In this document: positions 24,744 through 32,730 of the stretch, piece after piece | How the letters are laid out: every line of letters starts with the position of its first letter | Position numbering within the stretch: the first letter of the stretch is position 1 | DNA from: Acidimicrobiia bacterium | GTDB lineage: Bacteria > Actinomycetota > Acidimicrobiia > Acidimicrobiales > Aldehydirespiratoraceae | Assembly: GCA_022820805.1 (NCBI GenBank) | Contig: JAJEEV010000042.1 | Span: 1 to 58,917 of the forward strand | Length of the DNA: 58,917 bases | Direction: 5' to 3' | Program-made: the position numbers and the translations under genes | Notes under the pieces: model-generated | Database searches by the model: none | What the model saw: the letters and a program-made list of their open reading frames with translations, nothing else | What the model was told of the DNA's origin: nothing

Positions 24744-25826
24744 ATGTACCTGGCAACCGACCAAGAAAGAAGTTCGACCGAGTACCCCGCGTGGTCCCAG
24801 ATCCGTGAGAGCGACTGGCACATCCTGGCCGGGTTCTGGCACCCGGTGGCGTTCTCCACGGAGCTGGAGGACGGTCCGGTGGCGGCGACGCTGCTCGACG
24901 TCGACCTCGTGGTCTACCGGACGAGCGAGGGTGTGGCTGTGGCCAAGGACCTGTGCATCCACCGGGGCTCCAGGCTGAGCGGCGGCTGGATCAGCGACGA
25001 CGGCGCCTGCATCGTCTGCCCGTATCACGGCCTCCACTACGACAGCTCGGGCCAGTGCACCCTGATTCCCGCCAACGAGCCCGACAGCGCCCCGCCTCCC
25101 AAGACCATGAGGCTGGTCAGCTACCTGGCCGCCGAGCGTTACGGGATCGTGTGGGCGTGCATGAAGCCCGAGCCCCTCCGTCCCCTCCCCGAGTGGCCCC
25201 ATCTCGACGAGTACGGACCGGAATGGCTCAGGATCCAGATCCCCAAGGGGACCTGGGCTGCGACCGCCAGCCGCCACTGCGAGAACTTCAACGACATCGC
25301 CCACATCTCCTGGGTCCACATGCAGACGTTCGGGAACCGGGCCAGGCCGGTCGTGCCCGACTACACGCTGGAGCAGACCGACTACGGCCTCTACATGGCG
25401 CTGCCCTACATCGAGGTCGAGCGGGGCTTCAACGACGACCTCGGCGAGCGGGAGCGTGAGGTCTTCTACCGTCACCACCTGACCTATCCGTTCGCGACCG
25501 ATCTGCGAGTGGACTACTACGAGGACGACGGCGAGAGCTTCGTCACCAGCCACTTCTTCGACATCGGCTCGCCCGTCAGCGCCCGGACCACCGACATCTA
25601 CCAGGTCTCGCTGACCAACATCCCGGGCGCCACCGTGGAGGACTACGCCGAGTACCAGCTGGTCACCAACAGCGAGGACATCGTGATCGTCGAGAGCCAG
25701 CGCCCGGAGGAAGTGCCCCTCAACCTGGCCGCCGAGACCCACATCCGGGCGGACAGGCTGTCGGTCCGCTACCGCCGCGACCTTGTGGAGATGTTCGGGC
25801 TCGGCTCGCCCGAGATGGTCGCCTGA
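24744..25826 (+). CDS. Rieske non-heme iron oxygenase, alpha subunit (RO-1)
   Basis: 360 residues. A Rieske [2Fe-2S] site (CIHRGSRL with CxH, then CPYHG with CxxH) is followed by a catalytic domain with the mononuclear iron motif ENFNDIAHISWVH (bridging Asp and two His). It should take electrons from a reductase and hydroxylate or N-/O-dealkylate a small molecule. The probable reductase is the NdmD-like fusion encoded directly downstream. By motif spelling it is closest to RO-2 (29959-30951) and distinct from the NdmA/B-like RO-3 and the NdmC-like proteins. ATG 24744 is preferred to a GTG at 24699 because of the ribosome-binding site and the normal N-terminus. Substrate is inferred to be a purine or other small amine. 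Confidence 0.9.
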   Translation: MYLATDQERSSTEYPAWSQIRESDWHILAGFWHPVAFSTELEDGPVAATLLDVDLVVYRTSEGVAVAKDLCIHRGSRLSGGWISDDGACIVCPYHGLHYDSSGQCTLIPANEPDSAPPPKTMRLVSYLAAERYGIVWACMKPEPLRPLPEWPHLDEYGPEWLRIQIPKGTWAATASRHCENFNDIAHISWVHMQTFGNRARPVVPDYTLEQTDYGLYMALPYIEVERGFNDDLGEREREVFYRHHLTYPFATDLRVDYYEDDGESFVTSHFFDIGSPVSARTTDIYQVSLTNIPGATVEDYAEYQLVTNSEDIVIVESQRPEEVPLNLAAETHIRADRLSVRYRRDLVEMFGLGSPEMVA

Positions 25827-25887
25827 GAGGCCGAGCGGATAGGCGGGACAACGTGGCCGCGGCCGGCGGATCCCGGCGAGCCTCGAT
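25827..25887. repeat. R1 terminal fragment
   Basis: AGAGGCCGAGCGGATAGGC at the start is the reverse complement of the R1 end (GCCTATCCGCTCGGCCTCT). Lies between RO-1 and the NdmD-like gene, 61 bp in all. Confidence 0.5.
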
Positions 25888-27642
25888 ATGACTGCACCCG
25901 AGCCGGGCTCGCTGCTCCATCCCGTCGCCAGCTGCGCCGATCTGGTGCCGCGCCATGTGGTCAAGGCCCGCCTGCTCGGCCAGGACCTCGCGGTGTGGCG
26001 GGCCGACGACGGCTTCATCAACGTTTGGGCCGACCGGTGCATCCACCGGGGCGTCCGCCTGACCGTCGCCGCCAACGACGGCGCCGAACTCGTCTGCCCC
26101 TACCACGGCTGGCGCTACTCCAACCGCAGCGGGAACTGCGCCTACATGCCGGCTCATCCCTCAGACGCACCGCCGCGCAGGCTGCGGGTGCCCGCCTTCC
26201 GGAGCGAGGAGAGGTACGGGCTGATCTGGTCGGGCGGCTCCCCCGAAGCCGAACCGCCCCGACTGCCGCACCTGGAAGCAGACGACACCCTGGTACTGAG
26301 GGCGCTGCCCGTCAACGTTCCGCCGGACCTCGCGCTCCAGGGTCTCCACGAGTGCTCCTACCAGCTGGGTCCGGCGGCCGGGGACGCAGCGTCGATCAGC
26401 TGCGACTCCGCTGGTCCCTTCGCGGTCGCCGTGACGGCACGGACCGGCAGCACCGAGGAGATCGTGGTCCACTTCGTGCAGCCTGTCGACGGCGGCCGAT
26501 GCGTGATCCGCCCGGTGATGCGCGGCACTCCGGCCGCCGGCCGGCGGCTGAGCATCCTCCGCCACCACGCCCGACAGCTCGAGGAGCTTCGGGCCCGGCT
26601 GGAGAGTTCGGCGGGCTCCCGGGTCACGGTTCGCGGGCCGTCCACGGCGCTCGAACCGCTGCCGAGGCCCAGCACAACGGCAGCGTCCGGCCGAGCGCCG
26701 CAGCTGGAGGTCTCGGTTGCTCGCAAGTGGCTGACCGCCGAGGGCATCGCCGCGTTCGAGCTCGCCCCGATGTCGGGACAGCTCCCGAGCTTCCAGCCCG
26801 GCGCCCATGTCGACGTGCACCTTCCCAACGGCCTGGTGCGCCAGTACTCGCTCACCAACGGACCCGGGCTCACCAGCGTCTACCGCCTGGGGGTGAAGCT
26901 CGAGCCGGACTCCCGGGGCGGGTCTCGCTGCATGCACGACTCCGTCCACGAGGGCGACACGCTCCAGCTCTCGGAGCCGCATAACAACTTCCCGCTGCGC
27001 CGGGACGCGGCCAGAACGGTGCTGATCGCCGGCGGCATCGGGGTGACGCCGCTTCTGGCGATGGCCCAGACGCTCGAGCGCCAAGAGCTGGCCTACGAAC
27101 TCCACTACTTCGCGCAGAGCGACGACCACCTCGCCTTCGGTGAAGTGCTCGAACCGCTATCGACGGGTCTGGTCAAGCACCTAGGCCTGTCGCCCGACCA
27201 GACGGCCGACGAGATCGAGAAGATCACCCACGACTACGGGGCGGCCAGCCATCTGTACGTCTGCGGCCCGGGTCCGATGATCGAGGCGACCCGCGCCATC
27301 GCGGGCGGCTCGGGATGGCCCGACGATGCGGTGCACTTCGAGTACTTCAAGAACGAGTCCGAGCTCCACGACACGTCCACCTTCGAGGTGCGGCTGGCCC
27401 GGACCGGCCGGACGCTGATGGTCGGTGCGGGGATCTCGCTGCTCGACAGCCTCCGCGACGCCGGGGTGGACATGCCGTCCTCGTGCGAGCAGGGGGTCTG
27501 CGGGACCTGCATGGCCACGGTCCTCGAGGGCCAGCTCGACCACCAGGACGTGTTCTTCAACGACTCCGAGCGGGCCGCCGGCAACCAGATGCTCACCTGC
27601 GTGTCGAGGGCCGCCGGCGAGCGGATCGTGCTGGACCTGTAG
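25888..27642 (+). CDS. ndmD-like: NdmD-like reductase: Rieske domain fused to FMN/NAD/[2Fe-2S] reductase (copy 1)
   Basis: 584 residues. An N-terminal Rieske domain (C51-x-H53, C70-x2-H73) is followed by about 170 residues that keep the outline of an oxygenase catalytic domain (LRALPVNVPPDLALQ, FVQPVDGGRC) but lack the NxxDxxHxxxxH iron ligands. From residue about 275 there is a phthalate-dioxygenase-reductase module: FMN loop RQYSLTNGPG, NAD loop AGGIGVTPLLAMA, CGPGPM, and a C-terminal plant-type ferredoxin (C533, C538, C541, C571). Domain order and length match NdmD of Pseudomonas putida CBB5, whose extra Rieske domain supplies the Rieske-less NdmC. Followed by GST-like and NdmC-like genes, completing the set. 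Confidence 0.9.
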   Translation: MTAPEPGSLLHPVASCADLVPRHVVKARLLGQDLAVWRADDGFINVWADRCIHRGVRLTVAANDGAELVCPYHGWRYSNRSGNCAYMPAHPSDAPPRRLRVPAFRSEERYGLIWSGGSPEAEPPRLPHLEADDTLVLRALPVNVPPDLALQGLHECSYQLGPAAGDAASISCDSAGPFAVAVTARTGSTEEIVVHFVQPVDGGRCVIRPVMRGTPAAGRRLSILRHHARQLEELRARLESSAGSRVTVRGPSTALEPLPRPSTTAASGRAPQLEVSVARKWLTAEGIAAFELAPMSGQLPSFQPGAHVDVHLPNGLVRQYSLTNGPGLTSVYRLGVKLEPDSRGGSRCMHDSVHEGDTLQLSEPHNNFPLRRDAARTVLIAGGIGVTPLLAMAQTLERQELAYELHYFAQSDDHLAFGEVLEPLSTGLVKHLGLSPDQTADEIEKITHDYGAASHLYVCGPGPMIEATRAIAGGSGWPDDAVHFEYFKNESELHDTSTFEVRLARTGRTLMVGAGISLLDSLRDAGVDMPSSCEQGVCGTCMATVLEGQLDHQDVFFNDSERAAGNQMLTCVSRAAGERIVLDL

Positions 27643-27648
27643 GCCGCC

Positions 27649-28293
27649 GTGATCAAGCTCTACGACTACCTCCTGTCGGTCAACTGCTACAAGCAGCGGC
27701 TCCTGCTGAGCATCCTCGACGTGCCGTACGAGCGGGTCGACATCGACTTCTATCCCGGATGGGAGCACAAGGGCGCCGAGTTCCGCAAGATCAACCCGCT
27801 GGGGCACATCCCGGTCATCGACGACGACGGCTACGTGCTGTGGGACGCCCACGCCATCCTGGTCTACCTCGCCTCCAAGTACGACCCCACCGGGTCCTGG
27901 TACCCGGTCAGCGACCCCCGGCGCCTCGGCGAGGTGGCCTCCTGGATGCTGTTCGCGGAGGGCACCACCAACACCGCGTCGGCGGCCCGCCTGCACGTCA
28001 GCCTGGACTACGACTTCGACCTGGAGGCCTGCCAGGCCGGAGCGCACCGGCTGTTCCGGGTGCTCGACGAGCACCTCTGGTTCCAGGAACAGCAGGGACA
28101 GGAGTGGGTGGCGTCGGGCGAGTCGCCCACCGTCGCCGACATCGCGTTGTTCCCGGACGTCGCCCTGTCCGAGGACGGCGGCATCTCTCGCCTGGACTAC
28201 CCCGCCCTGCGGCGTTGGACCGAGCGCGTCCAGCGCCTGCCGGGCTTCATCGACATGCCCGGCATATTCCCGGTCGCGAAGGCCCCGGCATGA
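27649..28293 (+). CDS. ndmE-like: NdmE-like glutathione S-transferase-fold protein (copy 1)
   Basis: 214 residues. Thioredoxin-like N-domain (IKLYDYLLSVNCYKQRLLLS, then NPLGHIPVIDDDGYVLW, DAHAILVYLASKY) and a helical C-domain (TVADIALFPDVAL). Actinobacteria generally use mycothiol instead of glutathione, so a structural role is more likely than conjugation; in P. putida CBB5 the GST-like NdmE is a component of the NdmC-NdmD complex. GTG start 6 bases after the NdmD-like stop; the stop overlaps the next ATG (ATGA), so the subunits are translationally coupled. A close paralogue lies at 36273-36911. Confidence 0.85.
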   Translation: MIKLYDYLLSVNCYKQRLLLSILDVPYERVDIDFYPGWEHKGAEFRKINPLGHIPVIDDDGYVLWDAHAILVYLASKYDPTGSWYPVSDPRRLGEVASWMLFAEGTTNTASAARLHVSLDYDFDLEACQAGAHRLFRVLDEHLWFQEQQGQEWVASGESPTVADIALFPDVALSEDGGISRLDYPALRRWTERVQRLPGFIDMPGIFPVAKAPA

Positions 28294-29225
28294 CCATCAC
28301 CGACGGCCGCCAGACCGAACCGGCTATCGGGCCCGCCGATCCGGTGGCGGTCGACCAGTGGTACGCCCTCACCGCGCTGGACGAGATCCCGGTAGGGCGA
28401 GCCGTGCGGACCAAGCTGCTCGGCGTGCCGGTGTCGTACTGCCGGGATCACGACGGAGCACCGCTGGCGTGGCTGACGCAGGACTCGCTGCCGGCGGGAG
28501 CGCCGGTCGACGCCCGGACTCTGGATGCTCCACTGCCCACCATGGCCGACTACGGCTACCTGTGGACCACGGTGGGGGAACCCGGCGGCGCGCTGTTCGA
28601 CATCCCCGAGACGGCAGAGCCCGACCGCCGCATTCTCAACGCGGGCACGTTCGGCATCTTCACATCGGGCCCGCGAGCCGTCGAGAACTTCCTCGACATG
28701 GGCCACCTGCCGTTCGTGCACCCGGGGGTGCTGGGCCAGCAGCCCTTCACCGAGATCGTCGACTACCAGGTGGAGTACCGGAGTTCCGAGATATACGCGG
28801 TCAACTGCCTGATCTTCCAGCCCAAGGCGGCCGCGGCCTCCACCTCGGGGCAGATGGTGAACTACACGTTCCGGGTGCCCCACCCGCTGTGCGCCCTCCT
28901 CTACAAGTCGACACCCGAGGACGATGTCCGCCTCGACGTGATCGGGCTGTTCGTGCATCCCATCGATGACGGCCGCGTCCGGGCGCACCTGTTCAACTGC
29001 CTGCTCGACACGGTCAACACCGACGGGCAGCTCCGGCGCTTCCAGCAGGGCGTGCTGGCCCAGGACAAGCCGATCCTCGAGAACCAGGTCCCCAGGCAAC
29101 TCCCGCTCGATCCCGATGCGGAGGCTCCGACGAGGGCCGACAAGACCAGCAACGCCTACCGCCGCTGGCTCAGCGACTTGGGCATGACCTACGGAGTGGT
29201 GGCCAGCACCCAGCCCGGCCTCTAG
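28290..29225 (+). CDS. ndmC-like: NdmC-like Rieske-less oxygenase catalytic subunit (copy 1)
   Basis: 311 residues of oxygenase alpha-subunit sequence in which the Rieske ligand segment is absent: aligned with RO-3, about 35-40 residues between the VSYC/LAWL strands and PTMADYGYLW are missing, taking both CxH and CxxH with them. The mononuclear iron site is intact: N133, D136, H139 and H144 in ENFLDMGHLPFVH. The C-terminus AYRRWLSDLGMTYGV is shared with RO-3 and copy 2. It must be reduced by a Rieske centre on another chain, the obvious candidate being the NdmD-like protein encoded two genes upstream. Probable N-demethylase subunit for one position of a purine ring; substrate not proven. Confidence 0.87.
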   Translation: MTITDGRQTEPAIGPADPVAVDQWYALTALDEIPVGRAVRTKLLGVPVSYCRDHDGAPLAWLTQDSLPAGAPVDARTLDAPLPTMADYGYLWTTVGEPGGALFDIPETAEPDRRILNAGTFGIFTSGPRAVENFLDMGHLPFVHPGVLGQQPFTEIVDYQVEYRSSEIYAVNCLIFQPKAAAASTSGQMVNYTFRVPHPLCALLYKSTPEDDVRLDVIGLFVHPIDDGRVRAHLFNCLLDTVNTDGQLRRFQQGVLAQDKPILENQVPRQLPLDPDAEAPTRADKTSNAYRRWLSDLGMTYGVVASTQPGL

Positions 29226-29364
29226 GGGGCCACGCGGACAGGTGAGAGCCGGTCGCGGTGCGGCGGTGTCATTCCCGCTCTTGTTCGCTGCGCTCACGGG
29301 CCGCTCGGGCCACGGCCTCGCCCGTATGGGTCGGGTTCGCGTGTCTATCCGCTCGGCCTCTATG
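29222..29364. repeat. R1 dispersed repeat, copy D
   Basis: Lies between the convergent NdmC-like and XRE-cupin genes, covering both stop codons. Core CCCGCTCTTGTTCGCTG and GGGCCGCTCGGGCCACGG, ending CCGCTCGGCCTCTATG. Confidence 0.8.
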
Positions 29365-29932
29365 GGTCGATCACGACGAGGATGATCCGGGCTCCGTGGC
29401 CGGAGTGCCAGCGATGGGGGACGCGGCTCTTGTAGAAGATGGCGTCGCCGGCATCCAGCGTGATCTCGGGGCGGCCCTCGAACTCGACTCGCAACGATCC
29501 CTCCAGCACGTACAGCGCGTGCTCGGCGTCCGAGGAGAACCAGTCCTCGACGTAGTCCTCGGCGGAGATGTCGTAGTCGTAGAGTTCGGAGATCCTGCGG
29601 CCGCTGCGGAATATGGCGCGGGCCTTGGCGGTCCGGGTGTCCTCCGACAGCGGGATCCGCTGGGTGTCGGCCGAGCGCACCACCTCGATCTCGGCCGGCT
29701 CGGCTGCGGGCAGCAGGTCGCTCGGCTGCACGTCGAGAGCGTGCGCGATCCGGTACAGGGTGGCGATCGCCACCGAGGACTGGCCCGACTCGAGCTGGCT
29801 CAGGAACGGCTGGCTGATGTCGGCAGCCTCGGCGAGCTTGACTCCGGACAGGCCGGCCTCGACTCTGAGCTGACGGACGCGGGCACCGATCTCGGAGCCG
29901 AGGTCCCGTTCCTCTCCGCTTCTGTTGGCCAT
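29360..29932 (-). CDS. XRE-family regulator with cupin domain (regulator 1)
   Basis: 190 residues. An N-terminal helix-turn-helix (IGARVRQLRVEAGLSGVKLA, then ISQPFLSQLESGQSSVA) is followed by a hinge and a cupin domain (EGSLRVEFEGRPEITLDAGD, PHRWHSG), a ligand-sensing architecture common for local regulators of catabolic operons. Last gene of a minus-strand operon that starts with its paralogue (33807-34370) and includes two adenine deaminases and RO-2. Likely ligand is a pathway intermediate; likely site is the TGATAA-N7-TTATCA palindrome. ATG 29932 is taken because the longer frame is the shadow of RO-2. Confidence 0.88.
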   Translation of the reverse strand: MANRSGEERDLGSEIGARVRQLRVEAGLSGVKLAEAADISQPFLSQLESGQSSVAIATLYRIAHALDVQPSDLLPAAEPAEIEVVRSADTQRIPLSEDTRTAKARAIFRSGRRISELYDYDISAEDYVEDWFSSDAEHALYVLEGSLRVEFEGRPEITLDAGDAIFYKSRVPHRWHSGHGARIILVVIDP

Positions 29933-29958
29933 GACCGGTTCCTCGAGAGCTAGCGCGG

Positions 29959-30951
29959 CTAGCGGAGGGATTTCCAGAGGCGGCGGTAGGCGATGGAGAA
30001 GGCGTCGGTGGGCAGGGCCACCTCGCCGGTGTCGTCGAGGCCGAAGGAGACCTGCCGGGGGCGCAGGGCCTCGCAGATGACCCTGTCCTCCTCGTTGACG
30101 GCCGTCTGGAAGTCCCGCCACGGCTCCAGCGGGTCGCCACCGAGGTTGGTGCGGGCGCTCTGCTGGAACACCAGGCTGGAGGTGGCCGACTCGGGCAGGG
30201 CGGTCAGCTGGACGCACTCGATCTCGCCGTCGGGGTAGGTGATGGTGAGCATCGATGAGAACGGGAACGTGAAGTCGTAGCGGTAGTCGGCCTCGACCTC
30301 CTCGACCGCGCCGTCGAGGGTGTTGCGGTACTGCTGGAAGACGCCGACGTTGGAGGTGAAGCCGGTCTCGGTGGCGACCACCTTCTGGGGGGCCACCGGC
30401 CGGTCGCTGGGCCCGAACGTGACCCGGTGGATGGTCGAGAAGTGGGCAATGTCGTTGAAGTTCTCGGCCACCCGGCTGGCCGACACCGCCCAGCGCTCCG
30501 GGCCGATCTGGAAGGTCTGCACGTCGGGTCGGTCGTAGAACCCCCAGTCGGGCGGATCGTCGGTGGCCGGCTCGCCCGCGCAGGCCCACACCAGCCCGTG
30601 GCACTCCCGGGTGTGGAGCGTGTCGAGGGTCAGCCGCTTCGGCAGCCGGGCGTCGGGGCGGGAGGGGAAGGCCACGCACCGCCCGTCGGCCGCGTAGCGC
30701 AGGCCGTGGTAGGGGCATACCAGGCAGTCGTCGTCGTAGGAGCCCATGCTCAGCGGGCTGCCCCGGTGAGGGCAGCGGTCGGCGGCCACGCAGGCCCGGC
30801 CGGCGCTGCGGAACACCACCAGCGGCTCCCCCAGCATCACCACACCGACCGGGCCGTCGTCGATGGCGCCGGAGCGGGCCACCGGATGCCATTGGCGCCG
30901 CAGGACGTCCAGTTCGGCGGACCCGGCCGGATCGGTCACGGCGCCGCTCAT
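29959..30951 (-). CDS. Rieske non-heme iron oxygenase, alpha subunit (RO-2)
   Basis: 330 residues. Rieske ligands CPHRGSPLSMG (CxH) and CPYHG (CxxH), mononuclear iron motif ENFNDIAHFSTIH, C-terminal region SIAYRRLWKSLR. Closer in motif spelling to RO-1 than to the NdmA/B/C-like proteins. The start overlaps the AdeC stop (ATGA), so it is translated together with the adenine deaminase; the two probably act on the same molecule. Needs an external reductase, presumably one of the two NdmD-like fusions. Confidence 0.9.
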   Translation of the reverse strand: MSGAVTDPAGSAELDVLRRQWHPVARSGAIDDGPVGVVMLGEPLVVFRSAGRACVAADRCPHRGSPLSMGSYDDDCLVCPYHGLRYAADGRCVAFPSRPDARLPKRLTLDTLHTRECHGLVWACAGEPATDDPPDWGFYDRPDVQTFQIGPERWAVSASRVAENFNDIAHFSTIHRVTFGPSDRPVAPQKVVATETGFTSNVGVFQQYRNTLDGAVEEVEADYRYDFTFPFSSMLTITYPDGEIECVQLTALPESATSSLVFQQSARTNLGGDPLEPWRDFQTAVNEEDRVICEALRPRQVSFGLDDTGEVALPTDAFSIAYRRLWKSLR

Positions 30952-32729
30952 GCTGCCGCCGGGCCCAGGACCGGGTCGAAGGTGTCCATGGCGGCCACGT
31001 CGACCGTTCCCACGTCGGTGATGGCGTAGTCGGGGATCGACGTGATGGGCAGGAAGAACAGGTACATGAACAGCCAGTCCACCGTGCAGCCCAGCGCCTT
31101 GGCCGCCCGGTCGAGGCGCTCCTCCTCGGCCAGCATGTCGGGCGGGTCGAGGTCCGACACGATCCCGCCGATGGGCAGCGGCAGGAACTCCACCACCTCG
31201 CCGCCGTCCACCACCACCTGGCCCCCGCCGTGGGCCGCGATGTGGTTGACGGCCACCGCCATGTCCTCCGGCGAGGCGCCGATCACCACGATGTTGTTGT
31301 CGTCGGGGGCGCTGGAGGTGGCCAGCGCCCCGGAGCGGATCCCGAACCCGGCCACGAACGCGGTCGGGCGGTTCGAGTTCTTGCCGTAGCGCTCCACCAC
31401 GCTCACCAGGGCCACGTCGCGGCCGATGTCGGGCTGCACCCGGCCCCCGGCGGCCTGAAGCACCACGTCGCGGCGCTTGCGCACGAAGATCTGCTCGGTC
31501 ACCTCTATGGCCAGTACCTCCACCGCGCCGTCGGGCAGGTCGGCGCGCACCGCGAAGTCCTCCGCGGTGGCCGGGGCCATCGGGAACGGCCCGGTCAGCA
31601 GGCCGTCGCGGCTGGGCGGCTCCAGGTCGATGGCCATCTCGCCGTCGCGGGCCACGACCTGCCCACCCGCCATCACCATCGACGGCCGGAAGTCGTCGAG
31701 GTCCTCCACGAACAGCACGTCGGCGTAGCGGCCCGGCGAGATCGAGCCGACCATGTGGTCGACCCGGTAGGCCTCGGCGCCGTTGATGGTGGCCATCTGG
31801 ATGGCCGACATGGCGTCGACGCCGGCGGCGACGGCCATGCGCACCATGTTGTCGAGATGGCACCGGTCGAGCACGTCGCTGGCCACCACGTCGTCGGTGC
31901 AGAAGCTCACCCGCCGGGCCGCGCCGGGCGCGTGCTCGGTCACCAGGCGGATGTTCTCGTCGAGGAAGTGGGCGAAGGACGACTCCCGGATCACGACGTA
32001 CATGCCGTTGCGGAGCTTCTCGAGGCACTCGTCGGAGTCGTAGCTCTCGTGGTCGAGGCGGATGCCGCCGCAGGCGTAGGCGGTGAGGTCGGCGCCGGTG
32101 GCCATCGGCGCGCAGCCCAGCACCGGCAGCCGGTTCTCGCGGGCGATCTCCATGGCGGCCAGCACGTCGGGGTCGCCGGTGGTCACGAACTCGCGGACGG
32201 TCTCCCACACGCCCACGCACTCGGGCCAGCGCTGGGCGGCCCGGTGGTCGTCGGGCCCGAAGTAGTGACCGACGGTGGAGGTGGGCAGGGTGTAGGGCGT
32301 CTTGCAGGGCGCGCCCCACAGCACCCGCAGCGGGGTGCCCTGCGACTCCCGAAGGAACGCCTCGGCGCCCTCGAGGCCGGCCACCACCAGGATCTGGTCC
32401 AGGCCCGAGACCACGTTGATGGTGCCCAGCGGCACCAGCATCTTGGCTGCGCTGGTGATCGACAGCTTGGAGCACTCGATGTGCTGGTGGCCGTCGAACA
32501 GCCCGGGCACCAGGTAGCGGCCGCCGGCGTCGACGATCTCGGTGTCCGGTCCGGTGTGGGCCGACACGTCGCCCAGCGCCACCACGGTGTTGCCGTACAC
32601 CGCCACGTCGGCCTCATAGATCTCGGCCGACACCACGTTGACGAGCCGGCCTCCCCGCACCACCGTCGTGGCCGGGATCCGGGCCGCGCCCGCGGCCACC
32701 AACTCCGATATCGGGGGCTGTCCGGCCAT
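30948..32729 (-). CDS. AdeC-type adenine deaminase (amidohydrolase superfamily)
   Basis: 593 residues. Starts with the amidohydrolase beta-sandwich (VVRGGRLVNVVSAEIYEADV, VDAGGRYLVPGLFDGHQHIE) and has the metal-binding HQHIE motif, FCTDDVVASDVLD, IQMATINGAEAYRVDHMVG, SPGRYADVLFVEDL and the AdeC C-terminal domain. Usual substrate adenine, converted to hypoxanthine and ammonia with a dinuclear metal site. In this operon the substrate could be a methylated adenine. The chain ends with a short Ala-rich tail. Lies 1 base after the ADE-type gene and overlaps RO-2. Substrate specificity is inferred, fold is firm. Confidence 0.85.
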   Translation of the reverse strand: MAGQPPISELVAAGAARIPATTVVRGGRLVNVVSAEIYEADVAVYGNTVVALGDVSAHTGPDTEIVDAGGRYLVPGLFDGHQHIECSKLSITSAAKMLVPLGTINVVSGLDQILVVAGLEGAEAFLRESQGTPLRVLWGAPCKTPYTLPTSTVGHYFGPDDHRAAQRWPECVGVWETVREFVTTGDPDVLAAMEIARENRLPVLGCAPMATGADLTAYACGGIRLDHESYDSDECLEKLRNGMYVVIRESSFAHFLDENIRLVTEHAPGAARRVSFCTDDVVASDVLDRCHLDNMVRMAVAAGVDAMSAIQMATINGAEAYRVDHMVGSISPGRYADVLFVEDLDDFRPSMVMAGGQVVARDGEMAIDLEPPSRDGLLTGPFPMAPATAEDFAVRADLPDGAVEVLAIEVTEQIFVRKRRDVVLQAAGGRVQPDIGRDVALVSVVERYGKNSNRPTAFVAGFGIRSGALATSSAPDDNNIVVIGASPEDMAVAVNHIAAHGGGQVVVDGGEVVEFLPLPIGGIVSDLDPPDMLAEEERLDRAAKALGCTVDWLFMYLFFLPITSIPDYAITDVGTVDVAAMDTFDPVLGPAAA

Positions 32730-32730
32730 G

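Noticed and set aside
28290..29225. Frameshift or assembly error as the cause of the missing Rieske motif
   Set aside because: The frame is open and coherent on both sides, and the second paralogue (38172-39083) lacks the same segment.
28197..30140. 647-codon open frame on the minus strand across the NdmC-like gene and regulator 1
   Set aside because: Shadow frame passing through an R1 repeat; the real genes have clear domains in other frames.
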